Source: Microbacteriaceae bacterium MWH-Ta3 (GTDB lineage: Bacteria; Actinomycetota; Actinomycetes; Actinomycetales; Microbacteriaceae). From it: DNA of 64,000 nucleotides. The notes below the pieces were generated by a model. It searched no databases. It was not told the origin of the DNA and saw only the letters and a program-made list of their open reading frames with translations. The stretch is from assembly GCA_003053925.1 (NCBI GenBank), contig QBKD01000001.1, forward strand, positions 1,178,001 through 1,242,000, read 5' to 3'. Shown here piece after piece: positions 40,955 to 51,248 of the stretch; within the stretch, counting starts at the first letter, position 1, and every line of letters begins with the position of its first letter. Made by a program: the position numbers and the translations under genes.

Positions 40955-41522
40955 CGTTCAACTGGTCCTGATTGATGGTCGAAGTGGCGCCGGCAAGACC
41001 GACCTCGCGAATCGACTGGGCGAGCTGTGGGGTGCCCCCGTGGTTCACCTCGACGATGCGTACCCCGGTTGGGACGGGCTCGAGGCGGGTCGCGATACCA
41101 TCATCGCGGGTGTTGTTGTGCCACTGTCGCAGGGTCTCGCTGGCGAGTATCGACGCTGGAACTGGCCGGAAAATGACTACGGTGATGTGGTTTCCGTGCC
41201 GGTCGCACCCATTGTCATTATCGAGGGCTGCGGCATTGCGTGCCGCGCGACGGCCGAAATCGCCGACCTGATTCTGTGGGTGGAATGCGCGGACGATATT
41301 CGGCGCATGCGGGCGGTCGAGCGCGACGGTTCAACGACGGCGGAGAACTTCGATCGGTGGGCCGCCCAGGAATTGGCGGTCATGAATCGTGAATTCCCGC
41401 AGGCTCTGGCGGATGAAATTATTTACACCGACCAACGCGACGACGAGCTCGACGGTGTTGCCGCAACGATTGGCGGAAAAATAATGGGCCCAACCGAAGC
41501 TGGACCCGAGTGGGGTGGCTAA
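40938..41522 (+). CDS. P-loop kinase, uridine-kinase-like
   Basis: Protein of about 194 residues with a Walker A motif IDGRSGAGKTDLANRL and the acidic HLDDAYPGWDGLE after it, as in uridine/phosphoribulokinase-like enzymes. A lid region DIRRMRAVERDG is also seen. Substrate unknown; its position at the end of ykoEDC might hint at a thiamine or nucleoside step, but this is a guess. The ATG at 40938 and GTG at 40947 both lie inside the ykoC end. Its last 12 bases overlap the 3' end of tRNA-His on the opposite strand. Confidence 0.75.
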   Translation: MCCVPDVQLVLIDGRSGAGKTDLANRLGELWGAPVVHLDDAYPGWDGLEAGRDTIIAGVVVPLSQGLAGEYRRWNWPENDYGDVVSVPVAPIVIIEGCGIACRATAEIADLILWVECADDIRRMRAVERDGSTTAENFDRWAAQELAVMNREFPQALADEIIYTDQRDDELDGVAATIGGKIMGPTEAGPEWGG

Positions 41523-41587
41523 CGGGGCTCGAACCCGCGACCTTCCGGACCACAACCGGATGCTCTACCAACTGAGCTATAGCCACC
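41511..41587 (-). tRNA. tRNA-His (GTG)
   Basis: The cloverleaf can be folded by eye: acceptor GTGGCTA/TAGCCAC, D arm GCTCAGTTGGTAGAGC, anticodon loop TTGTGGT with anticodon GTG, T arm GGGTTCGAGCCCC. The extra 5' G (G-1) opposite C73, diagnostic for tRNA-His, is present. CCA is encoded at 41513-41511. Confidence 0.96.
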
Positions 41588-41616
41588 ACGTGCGAAAAAC
41601 GCAACATCTCATTGTA

Positions 41617-42237
41617 TTACACAGTTGACGTCCATTTATCCACTGCTGCCGCGGCATATTCTTTCGCCTCGGCGCTTGTGGGCCCAACACCGTCGCGGAA
41701 AACAGCGGTGCGATAGTAATCCAGTTCCCGAATCGACTCGCGAATGTCGGCAAGGGCCCGATGACCGCCGTTTTTCTCGGGGCTCTGGAAGTACGCGCGG
41801 GGGAACCAGCGTCGTGCCAGTTCCTTGATGCTCGACACATCGATAGACCGGTAGTGAACGAATTCGTCCACCAGCGGCAAATATTTGTGGATAAACATGC
41901 GGTCGGTCCCGATGGAATTGCCGCCAACGACTGCGGTGCGGGGGAGTGACACGAAACGCTGAATGTAGGCGAGGATCTGCTGCTGTGCCTCGTTCAGCTC
42001 GACACCATCGGCGAGCTCGGTGATCAGTCCGCTGGAGGTATGCATGGCGGTGACAAAGTCGTTCATGTTCTGCAGCGCGCGGTCCGATGGCGCAATGACA
42101 ATCTGGAATCCCGCATCCAGAGGCTTCAGTTCGTAGTCCGTGATAATCACTGCTACTTCGACCAGCTCGTCGATTTCGGGGTCGAGTCCCGTCATCTCGC
42201 AGTCAATCCAAACAATTCGGTCGTCAGCAATGCTCAT
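41617..42237 (-). CDS. orn: oligoribonuclease
   Basis: 3'-5' exoribonuclease of 206 residues that degrades short RNAs, including pGpG. DEDD motifs: Asp12 and Glu14 in IDCEMTGL, then GNSIGTDRMFIHKYLP and HRALADIRESI. The ATG lies six bases after TAGGGT, so the mRNA is probably leaderless. Confidence 0.97.
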   Translation of the reverse strand: MSIADDRIVWIDCEMTGLDPEIDELVEVAVIITDYELKPLDAGFQIVIAPSDRALQNMNDFVTAMHTSSGLITELADGVELNEAQQQILAYIQRFVSLPRTAVVGGNSIGTDRMFIHKYLPLVDEFVHYRSIDVSSIKELARRWFPRAYFQSPEKNGGHRALADIRESIRELDYYRTAVFRDGVGPTSAEAKEYAAAAVDKWTSTV

Positions 42238-42243
42238 TGGACA

Positions 42244-42249
42244 ACCCTA
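42244..42249 (-). promoter_or_regulatory. -10 element of orn
   Basis: TAGGGT on the minus strand, six bases before the ATG; leaderless pattern. Confidence 0.45.
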
Positions 42250-42274
42250 ACGCGGTTAGAGAGGGTCAACAAAA

Positions 42275-42300
42275 GGCGGGCCCGGTTTCCCGAGCCCGCC
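42275..42300 (-). terminator. terminator after the SDR gene
   Basis: GC-rich stem, 42275-42285 with 42290-42300, one mismatch, with T run (AAAA on the plus strand) on the downstream side for minus-strand transcription. Confidence 0.65.
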
Positions 42301-42314
42301 GTCGAAGGGGGAAC

Positions 42315-43130
42315 TTAGCCCAGCAGAGACGCCATCTGCTTGTAAATCAGTGCGGCGGCCCGTTCCGGCATCAGGCGAATGAGGCGGTCCATGAGGCGCG
42401 CGTCCGAACCAATGAAGACGTGGTACGACTTCTTTTCGATACCGTCGGCGATCATCTGACCGGCGACGACGGGCGACGTCATCTTAAACTTAGGCCCCGC
42501 GCCCTCGGCCATCTTCTTGGCTTCATCGGCCGTGACCACGCCCGAATTCACGGAGATGTTTGTCGAGATCGCGCCGGGGAAAATCGTGGTGACGCCAACA
42601 GAGGTTCCCTGGAGTTCGGAATGCAGGCCCTCGGTGAGCAAGCGAACGCCCGCCTTTGTTGCGCCATAAATGGTTTGGCCGGGGACGGGTGCATACCCTC
42701 CCATGCTCGACACGTTGGCGATGTGGGCCTCGGGTCGAGTGAGGAAGATGGGCAGGAAGGTTTTCACGAGGTTGATGGGGCCCCAAAGGTTGACATCGAT
42801 GACGCGCTCGATTTCGGTGAAATCCAAGTCATTGACACGCTTGAACTTGTGAATGATTCCCGCAACGTTCACCAGGGCGTCGACCTGACCGTGTGCGGCG
42901 ATCACGGCCTCGGGCAGTGCTGCGACGGCCTTGCGGTCAGCAATGTTGACAACGTGGCTGGAAATTTGTGCGCCGTTCTCACCCGCAAGGGCAATGGTTT
43001 CGGCAATCCCCGCTTCGTTCATGTCAACAGCAGCAACACGGGCCCCGCGTCGAACTAATTCGAGAACAGTTTCGCGCCCAATTCCCGCACCGCCACCAGT
43101 GACGACGAGTACTTTTCCTGAAACCTGCAT
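42315..43130 (-). CDS. short-chain dehydrogenase/reductase
   Basis: Classical SDR of 271 residues. The cofactor motif is VTGGGAGIGRETV, NVAGI follows, then the catalytic Ser-Tyr-Lys with YGATKAGV. VDMNEAG after the second strand suggests an NAD-type pocket. A GGAGG ribosome site precedes the ATG at 43130; upstream in-frame codons are rejected. The substrate is unknown. Confidence 0.9.
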   Translation of the reverse strand: MQVSGKVLVVTGGGAGIGRETVLELVRRGARVAAVDMNEAGIAETIALAGENGAQISSHVVNIADRKAVAALPEAVIAAHGQVDALVNVAGIIHKFKRVNDLDFTEIERVIDVNLWGPINLVKTFLPIFLTRPEAHIANVSSMGGYAPVPGQTIYGATKAGVRLLTEGLHSELQGTSVGVTTIFPGAISTNISVNSGVVTADEAKKMAEGAGPKFKMTSPVVAGQMIADGIEKKSYHVFIGSDARLMDRLIRLMPERAAALIYKQMASLLG

Positions 43131-43247
43131 GATGTCCTCCTGACAATGGGCGAGCCTCGGTGCTCTAGTGCCAATGTAACACTCCGTGCCGTCTGCGCCT
43201 ATGCGACTTAGTGCCCTTGTCTGGCGACCCGCCAACAGCGCGCGCGA

Positions 43248-43253
43248 TAGCCT
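43248..43253 (+). promoter_or_regulatory. -10 element of the MFS gene at 43260
   Basis: TAGCCT six bases before the ATG; leaderless pattern. Confidence 0.45.
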
Positions 43254-43259
43254 TAACTG

Positions 43260-44477
43260 ATGACGCTTTCCAGTCCCACTCGGCAACGTGAATTACAGAG
43301 GTCGCTGCTCGTTGCCTTTCTGATGCACGGCATTATTTCGGCTGTCCAAATCCCACGAGTACCGGACATCATCGACCAAATTGGTGTCACATTCGCGCAG
43401 TGGGGTGTCATTGTCGGCTTCCTCGCTCTGGGCTCGGCCGCGGGCCTGGGATCGGCGCATTGGCTCGTCACCCGCTTGGGCGGTAATCGGCTGGCAATTG
43501 GGGCGTTCATCGCGTTTTCTGTGCTGACCGCAACCATCGGCTTCATCCAGAACCCCATCATCTACTTCATCGTTGCATTTGCCACGGCATTTTGTATGTC
43601 CACTTTCACCATTTCGGTGAACGCCCAGTCCGTCGTGGCGCAGAATTTTGCGGGCAAGATTATCTTGGGTCGGTTTCACGCGGCATGGTCGATTGGTGCC
43701 GCGGTATCAGCGGCGGCGTCGGGTTTCCTCACGCCCATTTTGGACATCCGCGTGCACTTCGTGGTGTTCGCCGCCGTCAGTTTGACGATATTCCTCCTGT
43801 GGGGCACGGCGCTCTTGAACAAGGCAGAGGGCGTCGACGCCGATGACCATTCCGACACTGCTCGTGTGCCGTGGCGTCGCATGCCGAAACGCGTCTATCT
43901 GCTGGCTGCCGGACTCTTTGTGGGGGTTTTCCCCGAGGCGGCGATGATTGACTGGAGTGCAATTTTGACCCGAGACGGGTTGGGGCTTCATGTGGCTACT
44001 CGGTCAATTCCGTACGCGGCGTTCGCGGCAGCAATGATCGCGGGCCGGCTCCTGATTACCTCGTTCACTCGCCGTATGCATTTCAGCACGCTGGCCTCGG
44101 TCGGCGCGCTGATCTCGGGTGTATCTGTTGGAATCAGCATTATCGTGGGGCCGCAACTTATCGATTCCAACGAATTTGTCGGGGTGCTCGTGGTCTCGGT
44201 TCTGTGGGGCATCGCGGGCTTCGGCACTGGTGCCGTCGTTCCCTCGATTTTCTCGGCGGTAAACACGGTCCCGGGGATGTCGACGGCGGATGTCATGGCT
44301 CGGATGAGCCTGGTCGAAATGGGCATGATTGCGTTGGCCAAAATCGGGATGGGTGCTGTGGCTCAAGGAATCGGCATTACGTACGCTTTCTGGATTGTGG
44401 TCGCCGCGTGGTTCGCCGTCGCCGTAATTAGTTGGTACATCGCGAAACTACCTGTGGCACAACGCCCTAATCGTTGA
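43260..44477 (+). CDS. MFS transporter
   Basis: Major facilitator of 405 residues with about 12 hydrophobic segments and a central loop around KAEGVDADDHSDTARVPWRRMPKRV. It resembles the group with FHAAWSIGAAVSAAASGFL after helix 5, often annotated as sugar or drug exporters. Substrate unknown. The 3' end overlaps the convergent putA by 11 bases. Confidence 0.88.
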   Translation: MTLSSPTRQRELQRSLLVAFLMHGIISAVQIPRVPDIIDQIGVTFAQWGVIVGFLALGSAAGLGSAHWLVTRLGGNRLAIGAFIAFSVLTATIGFIQNPIIYFIVAFATAFCMSTFTISVNAQSVVAQNFAGKIILGRFHAAWSIGAAVSAAASGFLTPILDIRVHFVVFAAVSLTIFLLWGTALLNKAEGVDADDHSDTARVPWRRMPKRVYLLAAGLFVGVFPEAAMIDWSAILTRDGLGLHVATRSIPYAAFAAAMIAGRLLITSFTRRMHFSTLASVGALISGVSVGISIIVGPQLIDSNEFVGVLVVSVLWGIAGFGTGAVVPSIFSAVNTVPGMSTADVMARMSLVEMGMIALAKIGMGAVAQGIGITYAFWIVVAAWFAVAVISWYIAKLPVAQRPNR

Positions 44478-47400
44478 GTGGCAAGAGCCCCGACACTTCG
44501 TTCAACATGGGCAGCGAATTGCCGAAACGGTGGGCTGTGACCGACACGGCCTGTTCGCGGTAGAAGGGCAGCAACTCGATGCGGCCGGATTCCGTCACGG
44601 GTCCGTCGTAGAGGGCAATTGTGGGATCGGCGAACGGCGAACCGTGGGTAAGTTCCGGCGAGGACCCGATCCAGCGAATGCGAATGTCGTGGTGATGAGA
44701 CGCCCACACCGCGAACTCTGCCGCGGTTTCGTATCGCACGGACACCATGTCCGAATCGTGTAACGCGCCGGCAGCGGTAGCCACGGCGTGGTTTGTGGGG
44801 TCAATCACGAATGTTGCGTCGAAAATGTAGTGCGCAAGGATCACCATGCGCCAGAATTCGTAGGTCGTTGCATCGGCGTCGAATCGCACCACAGTGGGAG
44901 CTGGCAGATATCGGAAGACATTGATTTCTGACGCCAGGCCCGTCACATCCGCGTTGCGGTAATACTGTGACGGCGTTGTCGCATCGGATGCGGCGGCACG
45001 CTTCAACGATGCGTAATCGGTGGCGGTCACGTGGTGCCGTGCGATGTCGAGCATCGCATCGACATCGGGGTGGCGGTGCGAATTCCGCGCGGTAGCTCGC
45101 ACCGTGGCTTTCGCGGGTTCCCAGCGTCCCAGGCCCAGTAGATAGTTGGGTCCGCCAGCCTTGGCGCCAGGCCCAATTGCGGAACGCTTCCAGCCGCCGA
45201 ACGGCTGCCTCTGCACGATGGCCCCAGTGATTCCTCGATTCACGTACAGGTTTCCGGCCTCGACCAAGGACAGCCAGTGAGTGATTTCACGGGGATCCAG
45301 CGAATGAATGCCCGCGGTCAGTCCGTAATCCACGGCATTTTGCAGTTCGATGGCATCGTCCAGTGTTGCCGCGGTCATGATGGACAGGATCGGGCCGAAG
45401 TATTCGACCATGTGTGAAGGCGCACCCGGTGCAACGTGATCGCGAATTCCTGGTGACCACAGTCGGCCACTGTCATCAAGCTTTCGAGGCTGAACCAGCC
45501 ACTTCTCGTGGCCGTCCAGTTCAGTCAATCCCCGCAACAATTTGCCCGACGCGGGCTCGATAATGGGGCCAATTTTAGCCAGGGGATTGTGCGGATAGTC
45601 GACCGGCATGGATTCGACGGCGTCGACGAGCTGTCGGCGGAATCGGTCGGAGCGCGAAACGCTGCCCACCAAAATCACAACTGAGGCCGCCGAACACTTC
45701 TGCCCAGCATGGCCGAAAGCGGAATACGCAACGTCTTTTGCCGCAAGGTCAATATCGGCCGACGGCGTCACAATGATGGAATTCTTTCCGCTCGTTTCCG
45801 CCAATAGCGGCAAATCGGGTCGGAACTCTCGGAACAGGCGTGCGGTTTCGTATCCGCCGGTCAGTATCAGACGGTCGATGCGAGGGTCGGAAATGAACTG
45901 CTGGCCCAGTTCCGCTTCGGACAGTTGGATCGAATGAAGTGCGGATTTGGGGACCCCCGCCTTCCACATCAGGCTGGCAAGATAGGCGCCGCAACGTGCA
46001 GCTTGCCCCGCGGGCTTGAAGATAACGGCAGAACCCGTTGCTAGTGCGGCCAAAGCACTTCCCGCGGGAATGGCGATGGGGAAGTTCCACGGCGGAGTGA
46101 CCGCCGTGACACGGGCCGGAATGAAAGTGGCGCCATCGACGGCTTCGAGTTCTAGCGCTTGCTGGGCATAATAATGCGCAAAGTCGATGGCCTCGGAAAT
46201 TTCGGGATCCGCCTGATCGACGGTCTTTCCCGTTTCGTGCGCGGCGATTTCGATGAGTTCGGCGCGATGTGCTTCCAACATGTCGCCCACTCGGTGCAGA
46301 ATTTCGGCGCGTTCAGCAGCAGAACGAGCCGCCCAGGTGGTTCCGCCCTTCTGTGCCTTGGCGACAATGGCGGACAAATCCGTTTCCGAGTGAACCCAGG
46401 CCGATTCAACCTCGCGAATCCCTAGGGTGCTGTTCTCGCTACGGGCCATGATGTCGTAGGCCCACCGGCGGTTCGCATCGATGGCCGGATCGGTGTCGGC
46501 GCTGTTGTGGAAGTCATTCACGTGAGCAGTCGACCGCTGTGTGCGATCTTGAACGCGATGCGGCAGGGGAATTGTCGAATCAAGTGCCGCGAGGCTTGCG
46601 CTGAAGCGGTGCTGTTCGCGGGCAAAGAAGTTGGGGTCGTCCAGCTGGAATACGGCCGACATGAAGTTATCGCTGCTCGCGCCCTCTTCCAAGCGCCGAA
46701 TCAAGTAGGCGATTGCCACATCAAACTCTGTGGGGTGAACGACGGGCGTGTACAGCAGCAGGCCACCGGTGGTGCGGCGCACAGCCTCGGCCTGCGCCTG
46801 CGCCATGCCCAACAGCATTTCGATTTCGATGCCATGGGACGCGCCTCGGTGTTCGGCAAGTTTCCAGGCGAACGCGATATCGAACAGATTGTGGCCCGCG
46901 ACACCAATGCGAACATTGCCCACGTGCTCGGGTGTCACGGCGTAGTTCAGCACGCGCTTGTAATTGGTGTCGGCATCCTGTTTGGAGTGCACCGTGGCCA
47001 GCGGCCAGTCATGAATATCGGCGTCGACCTGCTCCATGGGAAGGTTCGCGCCCTTCACCACGCGCACCTTAATGTCGGCGCCGCCACGTGCTCGGCGTGC
47101 AGCCGACCATTCCTGCAGGCGAATCATGGCGCCCAAGGCGTCGGGTAGATAGGCCTGCAGCACAATTCCACCCGACAGGTTATGGAACTCGGGCATGTCC
47201 AAGATTGAGGTGAACACCGCAATCGTCAGATCGAGGTCGCGGTATTCCTCCATGTCGAGGTTGATGAACTTCGGGTGTTCCGCTGTCGCAGCAATTCGGT
47301 ACAGCGGAATCAGAGATTCCGCGATGTCCGCGACGGCTTCATCGAATGCCCACGGCGAGTGCGGCGCCACGGCGGAAGACACCTTGATTGACACATAATT

Positions 47401-47937
47401 GACGTCGTCACGTTCCAGAAGTCGCGCTGTGCCAGCAAGTCGCTTGGCGGCCTCGGCTTTACCCAACACTGATTCGCCCAGCAGGTTGATATTCAGTTCA
47501 GCGCCACCCGCACGAAGGTGGGCCAGTGCCTGCCCGAGCCGGGCATCGGTGGCGTCAATGACGAGGTGGCTCACCATTGAACGCAGCACCCGGCGCGCAA
47601 GGGGAATGACAATCCACGGGAAAATCTGGCCAGCAAATGCACCGACGTGGATTGCCGCGCGTAAGAAGCCGGGCAGGAAGCTTGGGATTATTCCCGTGAG
47701 TGCGCCGAGGTTACGCGCTGCCACGCGCACGTCTTCGGGGCGCACTACGCCATCGACAAAACCTACGGCGAAGGCCAGGCCATTGTCGTCTTGCAGCAAC
47801 CCTGCCAGCCTCTGCGACGCAACCGACGCCGGAATAGTGCGGGACTCTGCGAGCCACTCACGCACCTGCTCTATGGCCAACGCCTCGAGTTCATCGCGGT
47901 TTTCCAGTGGGGGAATGACAGGCGTATGTGCGGCCAT
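44467..47937 (-). CDS. putA: bifunctional proline dehydrogenase / L-glutamate gamma-semialdehyde dehydrogenase
   Basis: Two-step proline oxidation enzyme of 1156 residues. The N-terminal half (about 100-430) is the FAD-containing proline dehydrogenase barrel, with YVSIKVSSAVAPHSPWAFDEAV, FINLDMEEYRDLDLTIAVF and KVRVVKGANLPMEQVDA. The middle (about 500-980) is the aldehyde dehydrogenase, with the catalytic Glu in LAETSGKNS near residue 713 and the Cys in GHAGQKCSAAS near 747. There is no N-terminal DNA-binding domain, so it is not self-regulating like E. coli PutA. An AGGAGCACC ribosome site precedes the ATG. Confidence 0.96.
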   Translation of the reverse strand: MAAHTPVIPPLENRDELEALAIEQVREWLAESRTIPASVASQRLAGLLQDDNGLAFAVGFVDGVVRPEDVRVAARNLGALTGIIPSFLPGFLRAAIHVGAFAGQIFPWIVIPLARRVLRSMVSHLVIDATDARLGQALAHLRAGGAELNINLLGESVLGKAEAAKRLAGTARLLERDDVNYVSIKVSSAVAPHSPWAFDEAVADIAESLIPLYRIAATAEHPKFINLDMEEYRDLDLTIAVFTSILDMPEFHNLSGGIVLQAYLPDALGAMIRLQEWSAARRARGGADIKVRVVKGANLPMEQVDADIHDWPLATVHSKQDADTNYKRVLNYAVTPEHVGNVRIGVAGHNLFDIAFAWKLAEHRGASHGIEIEMLLGMAQAQAEAVRRTTGGLLLYTPVVHPTEFDVAIAYLIRRLEEGASSDNFMSAVFQLDDPNFFAREQHRFSASLAALDSTIPLPHRVQDRTQRSTAHVNDFHNSADTDPAIDANRRWAYDIMARSENSTLGIREVESAWVHSETDLSAIVAKAQKGGTTWAARSAAERAEILHRVGDMLEAHRAELIEIAAHETGKTVDQADPEISEAIDFAHYYAQQALELEAVDGATFIPARVTAVTPPWNFPIAIPAGSALAALATGSAVIFKPAGQAARCGAYLASLMWKAGVPKSALHSIQLSEAELGQQFISDPRIDRLILTGGYETARLFREFRPDLPLLAETSGKNSIIVTPSADIDLAAKDVAYSAFGHAGQKCSAASVVILVGSVSRSDRFRRQLVDAVESMPVDYPHNPLAKIGPIIEPASGKLLRGLTELDGHEKWLVQPRKLDDSGRLWSPGIRDHVAPGAPSHMVEYFGPILSIMTAATLDDAIELQNAVDYGLTAGIHSLDPREITHWLSLVEAGNLYVNRGITGAIVQRQPFGGWKRSAIGPGAKAGGPNYLLGLGRWEPAKATVRATARNSHRHPDVDAMLDIARHHVTATDYASLKRAAASDATTPSQYYRNADVTGLASEINVFRYLPAPTVVRFDADATTYEFWRMVILAHYIFDATFVIDPTNHAVATAAGALHDSDMVSVRYETAAEFAVWASHHHDIRIRWIGSSPELTHGSPFADPTIALYDGPVTESGRIELLPFYREQAVSVTAHRFGNSLPMLNEVSGLLPLND

Positions 47938-48034
47938 GTGCAGGTGCTCCTCAACGGTGAGTAACAGGTGTGACTCGACTCTACGGCACCGCGTTTTCGC
48001 ACGCGACAGGAGATGGGAAGTCCATCAGTACCCC

Positions 48035-48040
48035 TAGGCT
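48035..48040 (+). promoter_or_regulatory. -10 element of the methyltransferase gene
   Basis: TAGGCT six bases before the ATG at 48047; leaderless pattern. Confidence 0.5.
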
Positions 48041-48046
48041 CGTCAC

Positions 48047-48655
48047 ATGGATGCACAGGAGTGGGACGAACGCTATCGGGCGTCGGAAACGGTGTGGAGT
48101 ATCGAGCCCAACCAGTTTGTCGTGGAATATCTGCGCGATCTGCGCCCCGGAACGATGCTGGATATCGCGGGCGGTGAGGGCCGTAATGCGCTGTGGTTTG
48201 CGCGCCGTGGGTGGGCCGTCGAGGTCGTGGAATTTTCGGCCGCCGCACTGGCAAAATTTGATGACCGCGCGGAATTTGATCGCGTAAAGGATCGTTGCGT
48301 GTCCACCCTTGCGGATGTGACCGAGGACTATCACGCACTGGTGGCTCCGGCGAATCTCGCGGTCATGGCCTACTTGCAAATACCTGCGGAACCATTGGCT
48401 CGCGCAATTGCGGTTGCCGCCACAAAGCTTCGCGAGGGGGGAACGTTCTTTGGCGTGTGGCATGCCCGCGAGAATCTGGAACACGGGTGGGGTGGACCAC
48501 GCGAAGCATCGGTGTTGCCCACGATGGATGAACTCCGAGGCGCGGCTACTGCCGCGGGGCTCACCGTGGTGACGTTGGAGCAGCGTGAACGCGTCGTTGC
48601 GACGCCCGACGGTGATCGCGTCGCGCGCGACGTCGTTTTGCTCGCCACGCGCTAA
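48047..48655 (+). CDS. class I SAM-dependent methyltransferase
   Basis: Methyltransferase of 202 residues, similar to the TehB/thiopurine-like group. It begins WDERYRASETVWSIEPNQFVVEYL, and the SAM-binding motif I is LDIAGGEGRNALWFARRGW. Motif II acidic residues are in VEVVEFSAAAL. The methyl acceptor is not known. Divergent from putA across 109 bases. Confidence 0.85.
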   Translation: MDAQEWDERYRASETVWSIEPNQFVVEYLRDLRPGTMLDIAGGEGRNALWFARRGWAVEVVEFSAAALAKFDDRAEFDRVKDRCVSTLADVTEDYHALVAPANLAVMAYLQIPAEPLARAIAVAATKLREGGTFFGVWHARENLEHGWGGPREASVLPTMDELRGAATAAGLTVVTLEQRERVVATPDGDRVARDVVLLATR

Positions 48656-48705
48656 CGGGCGTAGTCTGAGCGCACCACAACTTAACACTCAATTCGGAGG
48701 TCATC

Positions 48706-49752
48706 ATGAACACGTCTTCTGCTTTAAAAGTTCTGGTGTGGTGCGCAATCGTCACGACTCTGTCAATTTCGGGTGTGGCGCTGGGTCTGGGAAGCGGCGT
48801 TTTGTCGTTGCGCGTGGATGGCATCAACGGAGCTGTGGGCGCCCCCGGTAGTAACGGCATCAACGGCACAGACGGCAGTGCGGGAGAGCCCGGTGCCGAT
48901 GGCGCCCCGGGTGCGGACGGATCAAACGGCCTGAATGGATCCAATGGTGCCGACGGAACCGACGGTGCACCGGGTGCAAACGGTCTTGACGGTCTTGACG
49001 GGCTAGACGGACTCGACGGAGCAGCAGGCGCTGAGGGCGCCCAAGGTCCCACGGGTGTTGTTAGCGCCTCGCCTCCGTTGATGTACGACATGACGGGTCA
49101 AAGCCTCAGCCTGGACCTCGATAACTTTAGTCACCTCGCGGGATTCGGCTACCTTCAGTTCGACACCAATTCGAACGCCACCAATGCGCCGGGCCGCATG
49201 ACCTGGAACGACGAGGACGGCACCGTCGACTTGCAGCTGAAGGACGGTTTGGTCACGCTGCAGGTGGGTCAAGAAAACGTTCAACGTGTCCGCAACTCGA
49301 ACGGTGGAACCTTACTTGACGGGCGTGCTGTGCGCGTGAATGGATCGGCGCTCGGCCGTATCACCGTCGAATATGGCGACTACACATCGCCTTTGCTGAC
49401 GACCTCGGTCATTGGAATTCTCACGGAAGACATTGCTTCGGGTTCCGAAGGTTATGTCACCACATATGGGCTTGTCCGCAACCTGGACACGTCAGCATGG
49501 GCGGCGGGATCGATTCTGTATCTTGCGGCGGCCGGTCAACTAACTGATGTGTACCCGGAAAACGGTCACGTTGTGGAGCTGGGATATGTCGTCTCGTCAC
49601 ACGCAACAACCGGTTCGATTTTCGTGAACCCGCGCCAAAGTCTCGATCCCATCATTGGAAGCCCCTGTGTGGTTCCAGGTCAGGTGGGTAGTGGCGTATA
49701 TGGCTGGCACAACCTGGCCGGTGCCCGCTGGATCATTGTGTGCGACTACTAA
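48706..49752 (+). CDS. collagen-like surface protein with phage-tail-like C-terminal domain
   Basis: Protein of 348 residues in three parts. Residues about 8-33 are hydrophobic (signal anchor). Residues 39-117 are 26 Gly-x-y triplets, rich in GAD, GAP and four consecutive GLD units. Residues about 120-348 form a beta-rich domain with MTWNDEDGTVDLQLKDGLVTLQVGQE and VIGILTEDIASGSEGYVTTYGLVRNLDTSAW. The last part resembles domains of phage virion and tail-fibre proteins. A strong ribosome site (CGGAGGTC) is present. Probably a trimeric, surface-exposed fibre; the receptor or partner is unknown. No sortase motif. Confidence 0.8.
   Translation: MNTSSALKVLVWCAIVTTLSISGVALGLGSGVLSLRVDGINGAVGAPGSNGINGTDGSAGEPGADGAPGADGSNGLNGSNGADGTDGAPGANGLDGLDGLDGLDGAAGAEGAQGPTGVVSASPPLMYDMTGQSLSLDLDNFSHLAGFGYLQFDTNSNATNAPGRMTWNDEDGTVDLQLKDGLVTLQVGQENVQRVRNSNGGTLLDGRAVRVNGSALGRITVEYGDYTSPLLTTSVIGILTEDIASGSEGYVTTYGLVRNLDTSAWAAGSILYLAAAGQLTDVYPENGHVVELGYVVSSHATTGSIFVNPRQSLDPIIGSPCVVPGQVGSGVYGWHNLAGARWIIVCDY
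48820..49056 (+). repeat. Gly-x-y (collagen-like) triplet repeat
   Basis: Twenty-six consecutive triplets beginning with glycine; 48982-49017 are four nine-base units that each encode Gly-Leu-Asp. Such tracts can expand or contract in register. Confidence 0.9.
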
Positions 49753-49768
49753 CGCGAGTTAACGAACG

Positions 49769-49802
49769 GTGGGGCTGGTGCGACGAAACGCATCAGCCCC
49801 AC
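49769..49802. terminator. bidirectional terminator between the collagen-like gene and argG
   Basis: A stem with GTGGGGCTG pairing to CAGCCCCAC and an inner TGCG/CGCA pairing, 49769-49802. Between convergent genes. Confidence 0.8.
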
Positions 49803-49819
49803 AGTTGTAAATCGGGGTA

Positions 49820-51205
<1,386 letters not shown>

Positions 51206-51248
51206 TTAGGCTGGTTACCTATCGTCACATCGCGGTGAAAGGCACTTA

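Noticed and set aside
48820-49056. CRISPR array or other spaced repeat
   Set aside because: The repeats are contiguous, in frame, and encode Gly-x-y triplets.
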